Shown here one piece after another: positions 7,150 through 15,166 of a stretch of 43,695 nt of DNA (position 1 is its first letter; the number at the start of each line of letters is the position of its first letter). This stretch comes from Caulobacter sp. AP07 (GTDB taxonomy: Bacteria > Pseudomonadota > Alphaproteobacteria > Caulobacterales > Caulobacteraceae), in NCBI RefSeq assembly GCF_000281955.1, contig NZ_AKKF01000196.1, positions 1 through 43,695 on the forward strand. The letters run 5' to 3'. Under the pieces are notes generated by a model that saw only the letters and a program-made list of their open reading frames with translations, was not told the origin of the DNA and did not search any database. The translations under genes were made by a program, and so were the position numbers.

Positions 7150-10100
7150 TCAGTGGCCCTCGGCCGGGATAGCGGGCGCCTCGTCCTGGTGACGCGGCTT
7201 GGGTTTGAAGATCCGTTCGACCACCACGAAGAACAGCGGGACGAAGAAGATCGCCAGCACGGTGGCCGAGATCATGCCGCCGATCACGCCGGTGCCGATG
7301 GCGTGCTGGCTGCCGGAGCCGGCCCCGTTGGAGATCGCCAAGGGCAGCACGCCGAAGACGAAGGCCAGCGAGGTCATGATGATCGGCCGCAGACGGATGC
7401 GGACGGCCTCCAGGGTGGCTTCGACCAGGTTTCCGGTCCGCTCGTAGATGTCCTTGGCGAACTCCACGATCAGGATGGCGTTCTTGGACGCCAGGCCCAT
7501 GGTCGTCAGCATGCCCACCTGGAAGTAGATGTCGTTGCTGAGGCCGCGCAGGGTAGTGGCCAGCAGGGCGCCGACGATGCCCAGCGGGATGACCATGATC
7601 ACCGACAGCGGGATCGCCCAGCTCTCGTACAGGGCCGCCAGCAGCAGGAACACCACCAGGATCGAGATGGCGTACAGGGCCGGGGCCTGGTTGCCCGATT
7701 CCAGTTCCTGGGCCGACAGGCCGGTCCATTCGAAGCCGATGCCGGCCGGCAGCTTGGCGGCGATGGCCTCCATCGACTTGATGGCGTCGCCCGAGCTCTT
7801 GCCCGGGGCCGGAGCCCCCTGGATGTTCATCGACGACAGGCCGTTATAGCGCTCGAGACGCGGCGAGCCGTAGATCCAGTGGGTGGTGGCGAACGAACTG
7901 AACGGCGCCATCGTCCCGTTGCTGGTGCGGACGTACCAGTTGTCCAGGTCCTCGGGACGCATGCGGTAGGGCGCGTCGGCCTGGACATAGACCTTCTTGA
8001 TCCGGCCGCGGTCGATGAAGTCGTTGACGTAGGAGCCGCCCCACGCGGCGCTGAGCGCGGCGTTGATGTCGGCCGTGGTCAGGCCCATCGCCCCGGCCTT
8101 GGCCTGGTCGATGTCGATCTTCAGCTGCGGGGTGTCGTCCTGGCCGTTGGGGCGCACGCCGACCAGGTTCGGGTCCTGGGCGGCCATGCCCAGCACCTGG
8201 TTGCGGGCGTTGGTCAGGGTTTCGTGGCCGACGCCGCCGATGTCCTGCAGCTGGAAGTCGAAGCCCGAGGAGGTCCCCAGTTCCGGCACCGCCGGCGGCA
8301 CCACGGCGAAGACCATGGCGTCGCGGATCTGCATGAAGGCGCCCATGGCCCGGCCGGCGACGGCCGCGGCCTTCAGGTTGGCGGCCTTGCGCTCGTCGAA
8401 GTCCTTGAGGCGGACGAAGGCCAGGCCGGCGTTCTGGCCGGCGCCGCTGAAGCTGAAGCCCGAGACGGTGAACACCGACTTCACGGCTTCCTTCTCGCCC
8501 TCCAGGAAGTGGGTGCGCACCTGGTCGAGCACGCCCAGGGTGCGCTCCTCGGTGGCGCCCGGCGGCAGCTGGACGAGGGTGATCATGATCCCCTGGTCCT
8601 CTTCCGGCAGGAAGGCGGTGGGCAGGCGGATGAACAGGAAGCCCATCACCAGGATGACCACGCCATAGGCCAGCATCCAGCGGCCGGTCTTGCCCAGGAT
8701 GCCGCGCACGGTGCCCTGGTAGCGCAGGCTGACGTCGCTGAAGTTGCGGTTGAACCAGTTGAAGAAGCGGTTGCCGAGGTTCACCACGGCGCCCAGCGGG
8801 CCCTGGTGATCCGTCCTGAGGACATGGCCCTGGCCATGGGTGACCGGCTTGAGCAGGGTGGCGCACAGGGCCGGGGTCAGGATCAGGGCGACCAGCACCG
8901 ACAGGGCCATGGCCGAGACGATGGTGATCGAGAACTGCCGGTAGATCACGCCCTGCGACCCGCCGAAGAAGGCCATGGGCACGAACACCGCGGCCAGCAC
9001 CAGCGCGATGCCGATCAGGGCGCCGGTGATCTCGTTCATCGACTTGCGGGTGGCCTCGATGGGCGACAGCCCCTCTTCGCTCATCACCCGTTCGACGTTC
9101 TCGACCACGACGATGGCGTCGTCGACCAGCAGGCCGATGGCCAGCACCAGGCCGAACATGGTCAGGGTGTTGATCGAGTAGCCGAAGGCCGCCAGCACCC
9201 CGAAGGTGCCCAGCAGGACGACCGGCACGGCGATGGTCGGGATCAGGGTGGCGCGCCAGTTCTGCAGGAACAGGAACATCACGATGAAGACCAGGACCAC
9301 GGCCTCGATCAGGGTCTTGACCACTTCCTCGATCGACAGCTTCACGAACGGCGTGGAGTCGTAGGGGATGACGTACTTGTAGTTGGCCGGGAAGGTCTTC
9401 TCGAGCTCGGCCATCCGCGCCTTGACGGCGGCGGCGGTGTCCAGCGCGTTGGCGCCGGGGGCCAGCTTGATGGCCAGGCCGGCGGCCGGCTGGCCGTTGA
9501 ACTTGGCGACCGAGCCGTAGCTTTCCGCGCCCAGCTCGACGCGGGCGACGTCGCGCAGGTGGACGATGGCCCCGCCGGGGCTGTTGCGGACGATGATGGC
9601 CTCGAACTCGGCCGGGGTGGTCAGGCGCGACTGGGCGGTGATCGTGGCGTTCAGGGCGGTGCCCGGCAGGTTGGGCGCGCCGCCCAGCTGGCCGGCCGAG
9701 ACCTGGGCGTTCTGGGCCTTGATGGCCGCGATCACGTCGTTGGGGGTCAGGCTGTAGCTGGTCAGCTTGGTCGGATCCAGCCAGATGCGCATGGCGTACT
9801 GGGCGCCGAACAGCTGGACGTCGCCCACGCCGTCGACGCGGCTCAGCGGGTCCTGCAGGTTGCTGGCGATGTAGTCGGCCAGGTCGGTGCCGGTGGTGGC
9901 GTGGTCCTCGGAATAGAGGCCGACCACCATCATGAAGTTACGGGCCGACTTGGCGACCGTCAGGCCTTGCTGCTGCACTTCCTGCGGCAGCAGGGCCGTG
10001 GCGGTCTGCAGCTTGTTCTGGACCTGCACCTGGGCGATGTCGATGTTGGTGCCGGCCTTGAAAGTCAGGGTGGTGGTGGCCGCCCCGCTGCTGTCGCTGG

Positions 10101-10344
10101 TCGACGACATGTATTCCAGGCCGTCCAGGCCCTTCATCTTCTGTTCGATGACCTGGGTGACGCTGTCCTCGACGGTCTTGGCCGAGGCGCCGGGATAGAA
10201 GGCGCTGACCGAGACCTGGGGCAGGGCGATGTCGGGATACTGGGCGATCGGCAGCGTGCGGATGGCCAGGGCCCCCGCCAGCATGATCACGATGGCTATG
10301 ACCCACGCGAAGATGGGCCGGTCGATGAAGAAACGGGAAAGCAT
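7150..10344 (-). CDS. acrB: RND multidrug efflux permease, HAE1/AcrB family
   Basis: A 1064-residue inner-membrane pump that exchanges drugs for protons, full length for the HAE1 class (about 1030-1060). The N-terminus reads [18 protein letters not shown]. The proton-relay aspartate pair in transmembrane helix 4 is present in [16 protein letters not shown] (Asp408, Asp409). Helix-flanking motifs near the C-terminus include [15 protein letters not shown] and [16 protein letters not shown]. It is separated from acrA by 12 bases and from nodT by one base. This looks like the pump called AcrB2 in the C. crescentus literature, by operon layout and the divergent TetR gene. Confidence 0.96.
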   Translation of the reverse strand: MLSRFFIDRPIFAWVIAIVIMLAGALAIRTLPIAQYPDIALPQVSVSAFYPGASAKTVEDSVTQVIEQKMKGLDGLEYMSSTSDSSGAATTTLTFKAGTNIDIAQVQVQNKLQTATALLPQEVQQQGLTVAKSARNFMMVVGLYSEDHATTGTDLADYIASNLQDPLSRVDGVGDVQLFGAQYAMRIWLDPTKLTSYSLTPNDVIAAIKAQNAQVSAGQLGGAPNLPGTALNATITAQSRLTTPAEFEAIIVRNSPGGAIVHLRDVARVELGAESYGSVAKFNGQPAAGLAIKLAPGANALDTAAAVKARMAELEKTFPANYKYVIPYDSTPFVKLSIEEVVKTLIEAVVLVFIVMFLFLQNWRATLIPTIAVPVVLLGTFGVLAAFGYSINTLTMFGLVLAIGLLVDDAIVVVENVERVMSEEGLSPIEATRKSMNEITGALIGIALVLAAVFVPMAFFGGSQGVIYRQFSITIVSAMALSVLVALILTPALCATLLKPVTHGQGHVLRTDHQGPLGAVVNLGNRFFNWFNRNFSDVSLRYQGTVRGILGKTGRWMLAYGVVILVMGFLFIRLPTAFLPEEDQGIMITLVQLPPGATEERTLGVLDQVRTHFLEGEKEAVKSVFTVSGFSFSGAGQNAGLAFVRLKDFDERKAANLKAAAVAGRAMGAFMQIRDAMVFAVVPPAVPELGTSSGFDFQLQDIGGVGHETLTNARNQVLGMAAQDPNLVGVRPNGQDDTPQLKIDIDQAKAGAMGLTTADINAALSAAWGGSYVNDFIDRGRIKKVYVQADAPYRMRPEDLDNWYVRTSNGTMAPFSSFATTHWIYGSPRLERYNGLSSMNIQGAPAPGKSSGDAIKSMEAIAAKLPAGIGFEWTGLSAQELESGNQAPALYAISILVVFLLLAALYESWAIPLSVIMVIPLGIVGALLATTLRGLSNDIYFQVGMLTTMGLASKNAILIVEFAKDIYERTGNLVEATLEAVRIRLRPIIMTSLAFVFGVLPLAISNGAGSGSQHAIGTGVIGGMISATVLAIFFVPLFFVVVERIFKPKPRHQDEAPAIPAEGH

Positions 10345-10356
10345 GGCGGACCGGCC

Positions 10357-11517
10357 TTAGCGTTGAGCGGTAGCGGTGATGACGGCGGCCTTGACGGGCG
10401 CGCCGGGACGGACCTTCTGCAGGCCTTCGACGATGACCTGGTCGCCGGGCTTCAGGCCCGAGGTCACCAGCCACTTGTCGCCGATCGTCTGGCTGGTGGT
10501 GATGACCCGCGGTTCAGCCGCCCCCTTGGCGCCCACCACCATGACCGTCGCCGCGCCCTTGGGGTCGCGGCTGACGGCCGGTTGCGGGATCAGCATGCCG
10601 CCGTTGGCGACGCCCTTGCCCAGCACGGCGCGGACGTACATGCCCGGCAGCAGCACGCCGTTCGGGTTGTCGAAGGTGGCGCGCAGGCCGACCGAGCCGG
10701 TGGTCGGGTCGACCGTGACGTCCGAGAACTCCAGGCGGCCGGGGACAGGGTAGGTCGAGCCGTCTTCCAGCTTCAGGGTCACCTGGGCCGAGCCCGAGCG
10801 GCCCAGCTGGCCGGTGGCCAGGTCGCGCTGCAGCTTCAGCATCTCGGTCGAGGACTGGGTCAGGTCGACATAGATCTTCGAGAGGTCCTGCACCGTGGCC
10901 AGGGCGGTGGCCTGGCTGGCGGTGACCAGGGCGCCGGGGGTCACCGAGCTCTTGCCGATGCGGCCCGAGATCGGGGCCAGCACGCGGGTGTAGCCCAGGT
11001 TGATGCGGGCGCTGTCGACGGCGGCCTTCTGGGCGGCGACGTTGGCGTTGGCGGTCAGGGCGGCGGCCTGGGCGTCGTCGTTGTCCTGCTTGCTGACGGC
11101 GTTGATCTCGACCAGGCCCTTGTAGCGCTCGGCCTTCAGCCGGGCGGCGGTGGCGGTGGCCTGGGCCTGGGCGAGGCCGGCGGCGGCGCTGTTATAGGCG
11201 GCCTGATAGGTGGCCGGATCGATCTGGTACAGCGCCTGGCCGGCGCGCACGTAGGCGCCTTCCTGGAACAGGCGGGCCTTGACGATGCCGCCGACCTGCG
11301 GGCGCACTTCGGAGACCAGGTGGGCCGAGGTGCGGCCGGGCAGTTCCGAGGTCAGGGTGACCGACTCGGTCTTGGCGACGATCACCCCGACCGGGGTGGG
11401 GCCGCCTTGGCCCATGCCGCCGGCCGCGCCCTGGCCTTGGCCGCAGGCCGCCAGGGTGAGCGCGATGGCCGCCAGGGCGGTTGCCGAAAGGACGGCGCGA
11501 GAACGGTCGAAGGACAT
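10357..11517 (-). CDS. acrA: RND efflux periplasmic adaptor (membrane fusion protein) lipoprotein
   Basis: A 386-residue adaptor with lipobox LAAC (Cys25) after a short signal peptide that starts MSFDRSRAVLS. Conserved adaptor segments are visible: ELPGRTSAHLVSEVRPQVGGIV (split across the first lipoyl half), YQIDPATYQAAY, TRVLAPISGRIG in the second lipoyl half, and a C-terminal membrane-proximal domain with GLKPGDQVIVEGLQKVRPG. An upstream in-frame ATG at 11586 overlaps the operator palindrome and would place residues ahead of the signal peptide, so the ATG at 11517 is preferred. It is the first gene of the operon acrA-acrB-nodT, transcribed from the promoter at 11617-11645. Confidence 0.95.
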   Translation of the reverse strand: MSFDRSRAVLSATALAAIALTLAACGQGQGAAGGMGQGGPTPVGVIVAKTESVTLTSELPGRTSAHLVSEVRPQVGGIVKARLFQEGAYVRAGQALYQIDPATYQAAYNSAAAGLAQAQATATAARLKAERYKGLVEINAVSKQDNDDAQAAALTANANVAAQKAAVDSARINLGYTRVLAPISGRIGKSSVTPGALVTASQATALATVQDLSKIYVDLTQSSTEMLKLQRDLATGQLGRSGSAQVTLKLEDGSTYPVPGRLEFSDVTVDPTTGSVGLRATFDNPNGVLLPGMYVRAVLGKGVANGGMLIPQPAVSRDPKGAATVMVVGAKGAAEPRVITTSQTIGDKWLVTSGLKPGDQVIVEGLQKVRPGAPVKAAVITATAQR

Positions 11518-11585
11518 GCATAACCCCAAGAGCGACAGGGCGTCGCAGGCCCTAAGCCTTGACGACGCCCTGGTGGTAACCAACA

Positions 11586-11607
11586 TGAGAATGAACGTTC
11601 ATTCTCA
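11586..11607. promoter_or_regulatory. Perfect 22-bp palindrome, TetR-type (TipR) operator
   Basis: The half-site TGAGAATGAAC is followed directly by its exact reverse complement GTTCATTCTCA. It lies between the divergent TetR gene and acrA, just downstream of the predicted acrA transcription start, where a bound repressor would block transcription. TetR-family operators are usually palindromes of this size. Binding by the adjacent TetR protein is inference, but strong. Confidence 0.85.
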
Positions 11608-11616
11608 ATCGGGCTG

Positions 11617-11645
11617 GACATAGGCGCCGAGGTGTCGCAAGTCAA
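11617..11645 (-). promoter_or_regulatory. Predicted acrA-acrB-nodT promoter
   Basis: On the minus strand TTGACT (-35, 11640-11645) and TATGTC (-10, 11617-11622) are separated by exactly 17 bases. The expected start site near 11610 is immediately upstream of the 22-bp palindrome, consistent with repression by the TetR protein. Confidence 0.6.
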
Positions 11646-11704
11646 CCTCGGGGGTTCCGTCCAGCTTGACGTGACGGAAATTTAATTGGGACGCGTAGCT
11701 TTAG

Positions 11705-12304
11705 ATGGTGGATGAGGCTCACACGGCGAACCGGCCGACGCCGGAGTCGCGGCGACAGCAGATTCTGGACGCGGCGTGCGACTGCGTGCGCCAGGCGGGT
11801 TTCCATGGGGCCAGCATGGCCGAGATCGCCAAGGCCGCCGGCCTGAGCGTCGGCCAGATCTACCGGTATTTCGAGAACAAGGAGGCGATGATCGCCGCCA
11901 TCGTCGCCCAGGATCTGGCCGAGATGCGCGAGAAGTTCGCCGAGATGGAGAGCCGGCCGGGCACCTTGCTCGACGCCATCACCGAGCAGTTGCCCGAGGC
12001 CGTCGACAAGTGCTTCGATCCCGGCCGCGCCGCCCTGGTGATGGAGGTGCTGGCCGAGGCCGCCCGCAATCCCAAGGTCGCCACCATCGTCCGCGCCGCC
12101 GACGAGCAGGAGCGGGCCTTCGCCACCACCATGATGGCCCGCAGCCGCAAGCCCGAATGGAGCGACGCCGAGTTCGAGGCCCGCTGCGAGGTGGTGGGGA
12201 TGCTGTTCGACGGCATGATGATGCGGGCGGTCAACCACCCCGACACGGACCGCGAGGCGCTGGCGCGCGTCCTGGACGGCGCGATCCGGCAATTGCTGGG
12301 CTAG
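11705..12304 (+). CDS. tipR: TetR/AcrR-family repressor of the adjacent efflux operon
   Basis: A 199-residue TetR-family protein. The DNA-binding helix-turn-helix is at about residues 15-60, with ILDAACDCVRQAGFHGASM and then AKAAGLSVGQIYRYFENKEAM. The C-terminal ligand-binding domain is variable, as usual. It is divergent from acrA and shares a 187-base gap containing a perfect palindrome, the standard layout for a local drug-responsive repressor. In C. crescentus the TetR-type repressor of acrAB-nodT is called TipR; the symbol is used here by position and pump type, not by sequence comparison. The ATG at 11705 is weakly supported by a ribosome-binding site, but the domain starts soon after it. 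Confidence 0.88.
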   Translation: MVDEAHTANRPTPESRRQQILDAACDCVRQAGFHGASMAEIAKAAGLSVGQIYRYFENKEAMIAAIVAQDLAEMREKFAEMESRPGTLLDAITEQLPEAVDKCFDPGRAALVMEVLAEAARNPKVATIVRAADEQERAFATTMMARSRKPEWSDAEFEARCEVVGMLFDGMMMRAVNHPDTDREALARVLDGAIRQLLG

Positions 12305-12581
12305 GGCCAGGTCCGTTTCGCGCAATTGCTGTTTCCAAGACGCAGGCCGGGAGCGGGACTGACTCGTAAACCGCCAAGGGGGTGGATCGTTCCGCTAGGG
12401 CAACGCGCGCGGGGCGATCGGTCCTATTCGAACCACGCGGAGCGCGAGGTTCAAGAAAAATCGCTCGCCGATGTCGGAACCGGCCGCGCTCCCACGTCCT
12501 CTGCATCGAAACCAGGCCGCGGCTCGACCTCTGGCGCGCGGTTGGTCAATATCGGCCCAACAACCATGCAGGGATGACGCC

Positions 12582-13325
12582 ATGATCCGTTCGAACTCTC
12601 GCCCGCGTTCCGCCTACGCCGCTGCGCTGATGCTGGCCGGGGCCCTGTCGGCGCTCGCCGCCTGCTCGCCGCCGGCCGCCAAGAAGACCGAGGCTCCGGC
12701 CGCGCCCGTCGCCGCCGCGCCCGCCGCGCCCGCGACGCCGCAGGTTCCGGCCGGCGACTACAAGCTGGACAAGGCCCACGCCAGCCTGGTGTTCAAGGTC
12801 AACCACCTGGGCTTCTCGCACTACACCGCCCGGTTCGCCGACTTCGACGCCAGCCTGAAGTTCGACCCGGCCAACCCCGCCGCCTCGAGCATCGAGGCCA
12901 CCATCGACCCGCGCTCGCTGGAACTGCCCGCCCCGCCGGCCGGCTTCAAGACCGAGCTGACCGGACCGCAATGGCTGGACGCGGCCAAGTATCCGGCCAT
13001 CACCTTCCGCTCGACCAAGGTCGAGGTTACCGGCGCCAACACCGCCAGGATCACCGGCGACTTCACCCTGCACGGGGTGACCAGGCCGGTGACGCTGGAG
13101 GCTGCGTTCAACGGCGGCTATGCCGGCCATCCGATGGATCCGCACGCCCGCATCGGCTTCTCGGCCCACGGGGTGTTCAAGCGCTCGGAGTTCGGCATCG
13201 GCTTCGGCGTGCCGGCCGCCGGCTCGACCATGGGCGTCAGCGACGAGGTCGACGTGGCGATCGAAACCGAGTTCAGCGGCCCGCCGCTGGCGACGGCCCC
13301 GGCGGCTCCGGAGAAGCCGGAATAG
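12582..13325 (+). CDS. YceI-family lipoprotein
   Basis: A 247-residue protein with a lipoprotein signal peptide and lipobox LAAC (Cys28). A low-complexity Ala/Pro linker (about 30-60) follows, then a YceI domain that opens with AGDYKLDKAHASLVFKVNHL and includes LTGPQWLDAAKYPAITF and FTLHGVTRPVTLEA. YceI proteins are periplasmic lipocalin-fold proteins that bind isoprenoid-like molecules; some are base- or stress-induced. The ATG at 12582 is preceded by AGGGA, and an in-frame reading upstream to 12471 has no signal-peptide character. The gene ends with a strong bidirectional terminator. Confidence 0.92.
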   Translation: MIRSNSRPRSAYAAALMLAGALSALAACSPPAAKKTEAPAAPVAAAPAAPATPQVPAGDYKLDKAHASLVFKVNHLGFSHYTARFADFDASLKFDPANPAASSIEATIDPRSLELPAPPAGFKTELTGPQWLDAAKYPAITFRSTKVEVTGANTARITGDFTLHGVTRPVTLEAAFNGGYAGHPMDPHARIGFSAHGVFKRSEFGIGFGVPAAGSTMGVSDEVDVAIETEFSGPPLATAPAAPEKPE

Positions 13326-13337
13326 GACGCAAAGAAA

Positions 13338-13375
13338 AACGCCCGGGAAGCCAAGCTCCCCGGGCGTTCGTTTTT
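13338..13375. terminator. Bidirectional intrinsic terminator between yceI-like gene and the sugar transporter
   Basis: AACGCCCGGG (13338-13347) pairs with CCCGGGCGTT (13359-13368) and is followed by CG and five T. An A-rich run precedes the stem, so the structure can terminate in both directions. It lies between the convergent YceI and MFS genes. Confidence 0.88.
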
Positions 13376-13387
13376 CTGGCGACTGTC

Positions 13388-13413
13388 GGGGACAGGCGCA
13401 TGCGCCTGTCCCC
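13388..13413. repeat. Perfect 26-bp palindrome
   Basis: GGGGACAGGCGCA is followed immediately by its exact reverse complement TGCGCCTGTCCCC. It lies in the 100-base gap between the convergent YceI and transporter genes, after the terminator. It shares the GGGGACA...TGTCCCC ends of other palindromes in this window (24875, 30325). Confidence 0.8.
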
Positions 13414-13428
13414 AGCCTTGCAACCGTA

Positions 13429-14871
13429 TCAGCCCACCATGTCTTCCAGTTCCTGCCCGCGGGTCTCGCGGACCATCTTCTGGACGAAGAAGAACGAGAT
13501 CAGCGCGGCGGCGCCGTAGAAGCCGTAGGTGATCGGCAGACCCAGGCCCGCGGCCATGGCCGGGAAGCTGACCGAGATGCCGAAGTTGGCGATCCACTGG
13601 GCGAAGCCGGCGACGGCCAGGCCCGAGCCGCGGATCTGGTTGGGGAACATCTCGCCCAGCATCACCCACATCACCGGGCCCCAGCTGAGGTTGAAGAACA
13701 CCACATAGGCGTTGGCCGCGATCAGGGCCACCAGCCCGACCTGGTCGGACAGGTGCAGCGAGCCGCCCGTCAGGCTGCCGGTCGAGAAGCAGACGGCGAC
13801 GATCCCCAGGGTCACGGCCATGCCGGCCGAGCCGATCAGCAGCAGCGGCTTGCGGCCGATGCGGTCGATCAGGGCGATGGCGGCCAGGCAGGCCAGGATC
13901 GACAGCGACCCCGACAGGATGTTGATCTTCAGCGCGTCGTCTTCCGAGAAGCCGACCGACTGCCACAGCACCGCGCCGTAGTAGAAGACGATGTTGATGC
14001 CGACCAGCTGCTGGAACACCGCCAGGCCGATGCCGGTCCAGACGATCGGCCGGATCTTGTTGGTGGCCTTGTCGATCAGGTCGCTCATCTTCGGCTTGTG
14101 GTGGTCGGCGGCCAGCGAGTCGCGGATTTCCTCGACCTTGCGGGGGGCGACGGCGGCCCCGAACAGGCGGGCCAGAACGGCCTCGGCCTGGTCTTCCTTG
14201 CCCTTGGCCACCAGGTAGCGCGGGCTTTCCGGGATGCCGAGCAGGGCCAGCAGGAAGATGCCGGCCGGGATGGTCTGCATCCAGAACATCCAGCGCCAGG
14301 CCGGATAGCCCATCCAGAACGGGGCGGTCGAGCTGCCGGCGGTGTGGGCCAGGACGTAGTTGGCCACGAACGCCCCGGTCAGGCCGGTGATGATCATGAT
14401 CTGCTGCACCGACGACAGCCGGCCGCGGATGTTGGCCGGCGTGACCTCGGAGATATAGACCGGGCACAGCACGCTGGCCGCGCCGACGCCCAGGCCGCCG
14501 ATCAGGCGGAAGATGATGAACTCGACCGACGACGACGACATGCCGCTGCCGATCGCGCTGACGATGAACAGGGCGGCGGCGATCATCATCACCGTGCGGC
14601 GGCCGATGACGTCGGCCAGGCGGGCCGCGCCGAACGCGCCGAACGCGCAGCCGATCAGGATGGCCCCGACATTGAGGCCGGTGCCCAGCTTGCTGAGCTT
14701 GAAGGCGCTTTCCAGGCCTTCCTGCGTGCCGTTGATGACGCCGCTGTCGTAGCCGAACATGAAGCCGCCGATGGTGGCGACGGCGACGATCGCGGCGATG
14801 AAGGCCATGTTGACCTTCGCCCCGTCGGCGCTCATGCCGGGGCTCGGGCCGGCGCTGGAGACTGATGCCAC
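13429..14871 (-). CDS. xylE: MFS sugar porter, probable D-xylose:proton symporter
   Basis: A 480-residue, 12-helix major-facilitator protein of the sugar porter family. Signatures are FMFGYDSGVINGTQ in helix 1, RLIGGLGVGAASVLCPVYIS, PESPRYLVAKGK at the central loop, and QQLVGINIVFYYGAVLW in helix 7. C. crescentus has a xylose transporter called xylE near its xyl operon, and position and family agree here; the substrate itself is not proved by sequence. The start is taken as GTG at 14871, preceded by GGGGAAG at good distance. An ATG at 14835 (residue 13) is an alternative. It is divergent from a TonB-dependent receptor and shares an operator-like site with it. Confidence 0.85.
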   Translation of the reverse strand: MASVSSAGPSPGMSADGAKVNMAFIAAIVAVATIGGFMFGYDSGVINGTQEGLESAFKLSKLGTGLNVGAILIGCAFGAFGAARLADVIGRRTVMMIAAALFIVSAIGSGMSSSSVEFIIFRLIGGLGVGAASVLCPVYISEVTPANIRGRLSSVQQIMIITGLTGAFVANYVLAHTAGSSTAPFWMGYPAWRWMFWMQTIPAGIFLLALLGIPESPRYLVAKGKEDQAEAVLARLFGAAVAPRKVEEIRDSLAADHHKPKMSDLIDKATNKIRPIVWTGIGLAVFQQLVGINIVFYYGAVLWQSVGFSEDDALKINILSGSLSILACLAAIALIDRIGRKPLLLIGSAGMAVTLGIVAVCFSTGSLTGGSLHLSDQVGLVALIAANAYVVFFNLSWGPVMWVMLGEMFPNQIRGSGLAVAGFAQWIANFGISVSFPAMAAGLGLPITYGFYGAAALISFFFVQKMVRETRGQELEDMVG

Positions 14872-14952
14872 TGGTGTCTTCCCCGATGGGCCCGAAGGCC
14901 GGTTTCATCCCTAGGCGGTCCTTGTCGGACCTCTGGTTGGCGGCGACCTTAG

Positions 14953-14966
14953 TGTTACCGGTATCA
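14953..14966. promoter_or_regulatory. LacI-type operator candidate between transporter and TonB receptor
   Basis: On the minus strand the site reads TGATACCGGTAACA, a 14-bp near-palindrome with one mismatched pair and a central CG, the format of LacI/GalR-family operators. It resembles, but differs from, the XylR site at 22357 (central GCGC there, CCGG here). A different LacI-family regulator is therefore possible. Confidence 0.45.
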
Positions 14967-15166
14967 GCACGCAAGTAGTGGCTTGGCGCGCTGCCGATCG
15001 GCCGACGCGCGGCGATAGTGTCATGTCGCGCCGCGCCCGCAACCGGCTCCGGCGACAAACATTGCCGAAAAGACATTTGCTCCCGGTGTCCGGCCGCGCT
15101 TTACGCTCGCCGGCCGGAACCGCACCGTCGGGGGGCGGTCGCCGGCCTGTGTTCCGGGGACCGTCC

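Noticed and set aside
6820-11523. Very long open frame (about 1567 codons) on the plus strand across the efflux operon
   Set aside because: It is antisense to three secure genes. Its translation is low-complexity Gly/Arg/Gln/His/Asp text with no domain, the usual effect of GC-rich codon bias on the opposite strand.
14978-15166. Upstream extension of the TonB receptor, including an ATG at 15023
   Set aside because: The residues are Arg-rich and would bury the signal peptide. A TTG with a good ribosome-binding site at 15167 fits better, although this has not been proved.
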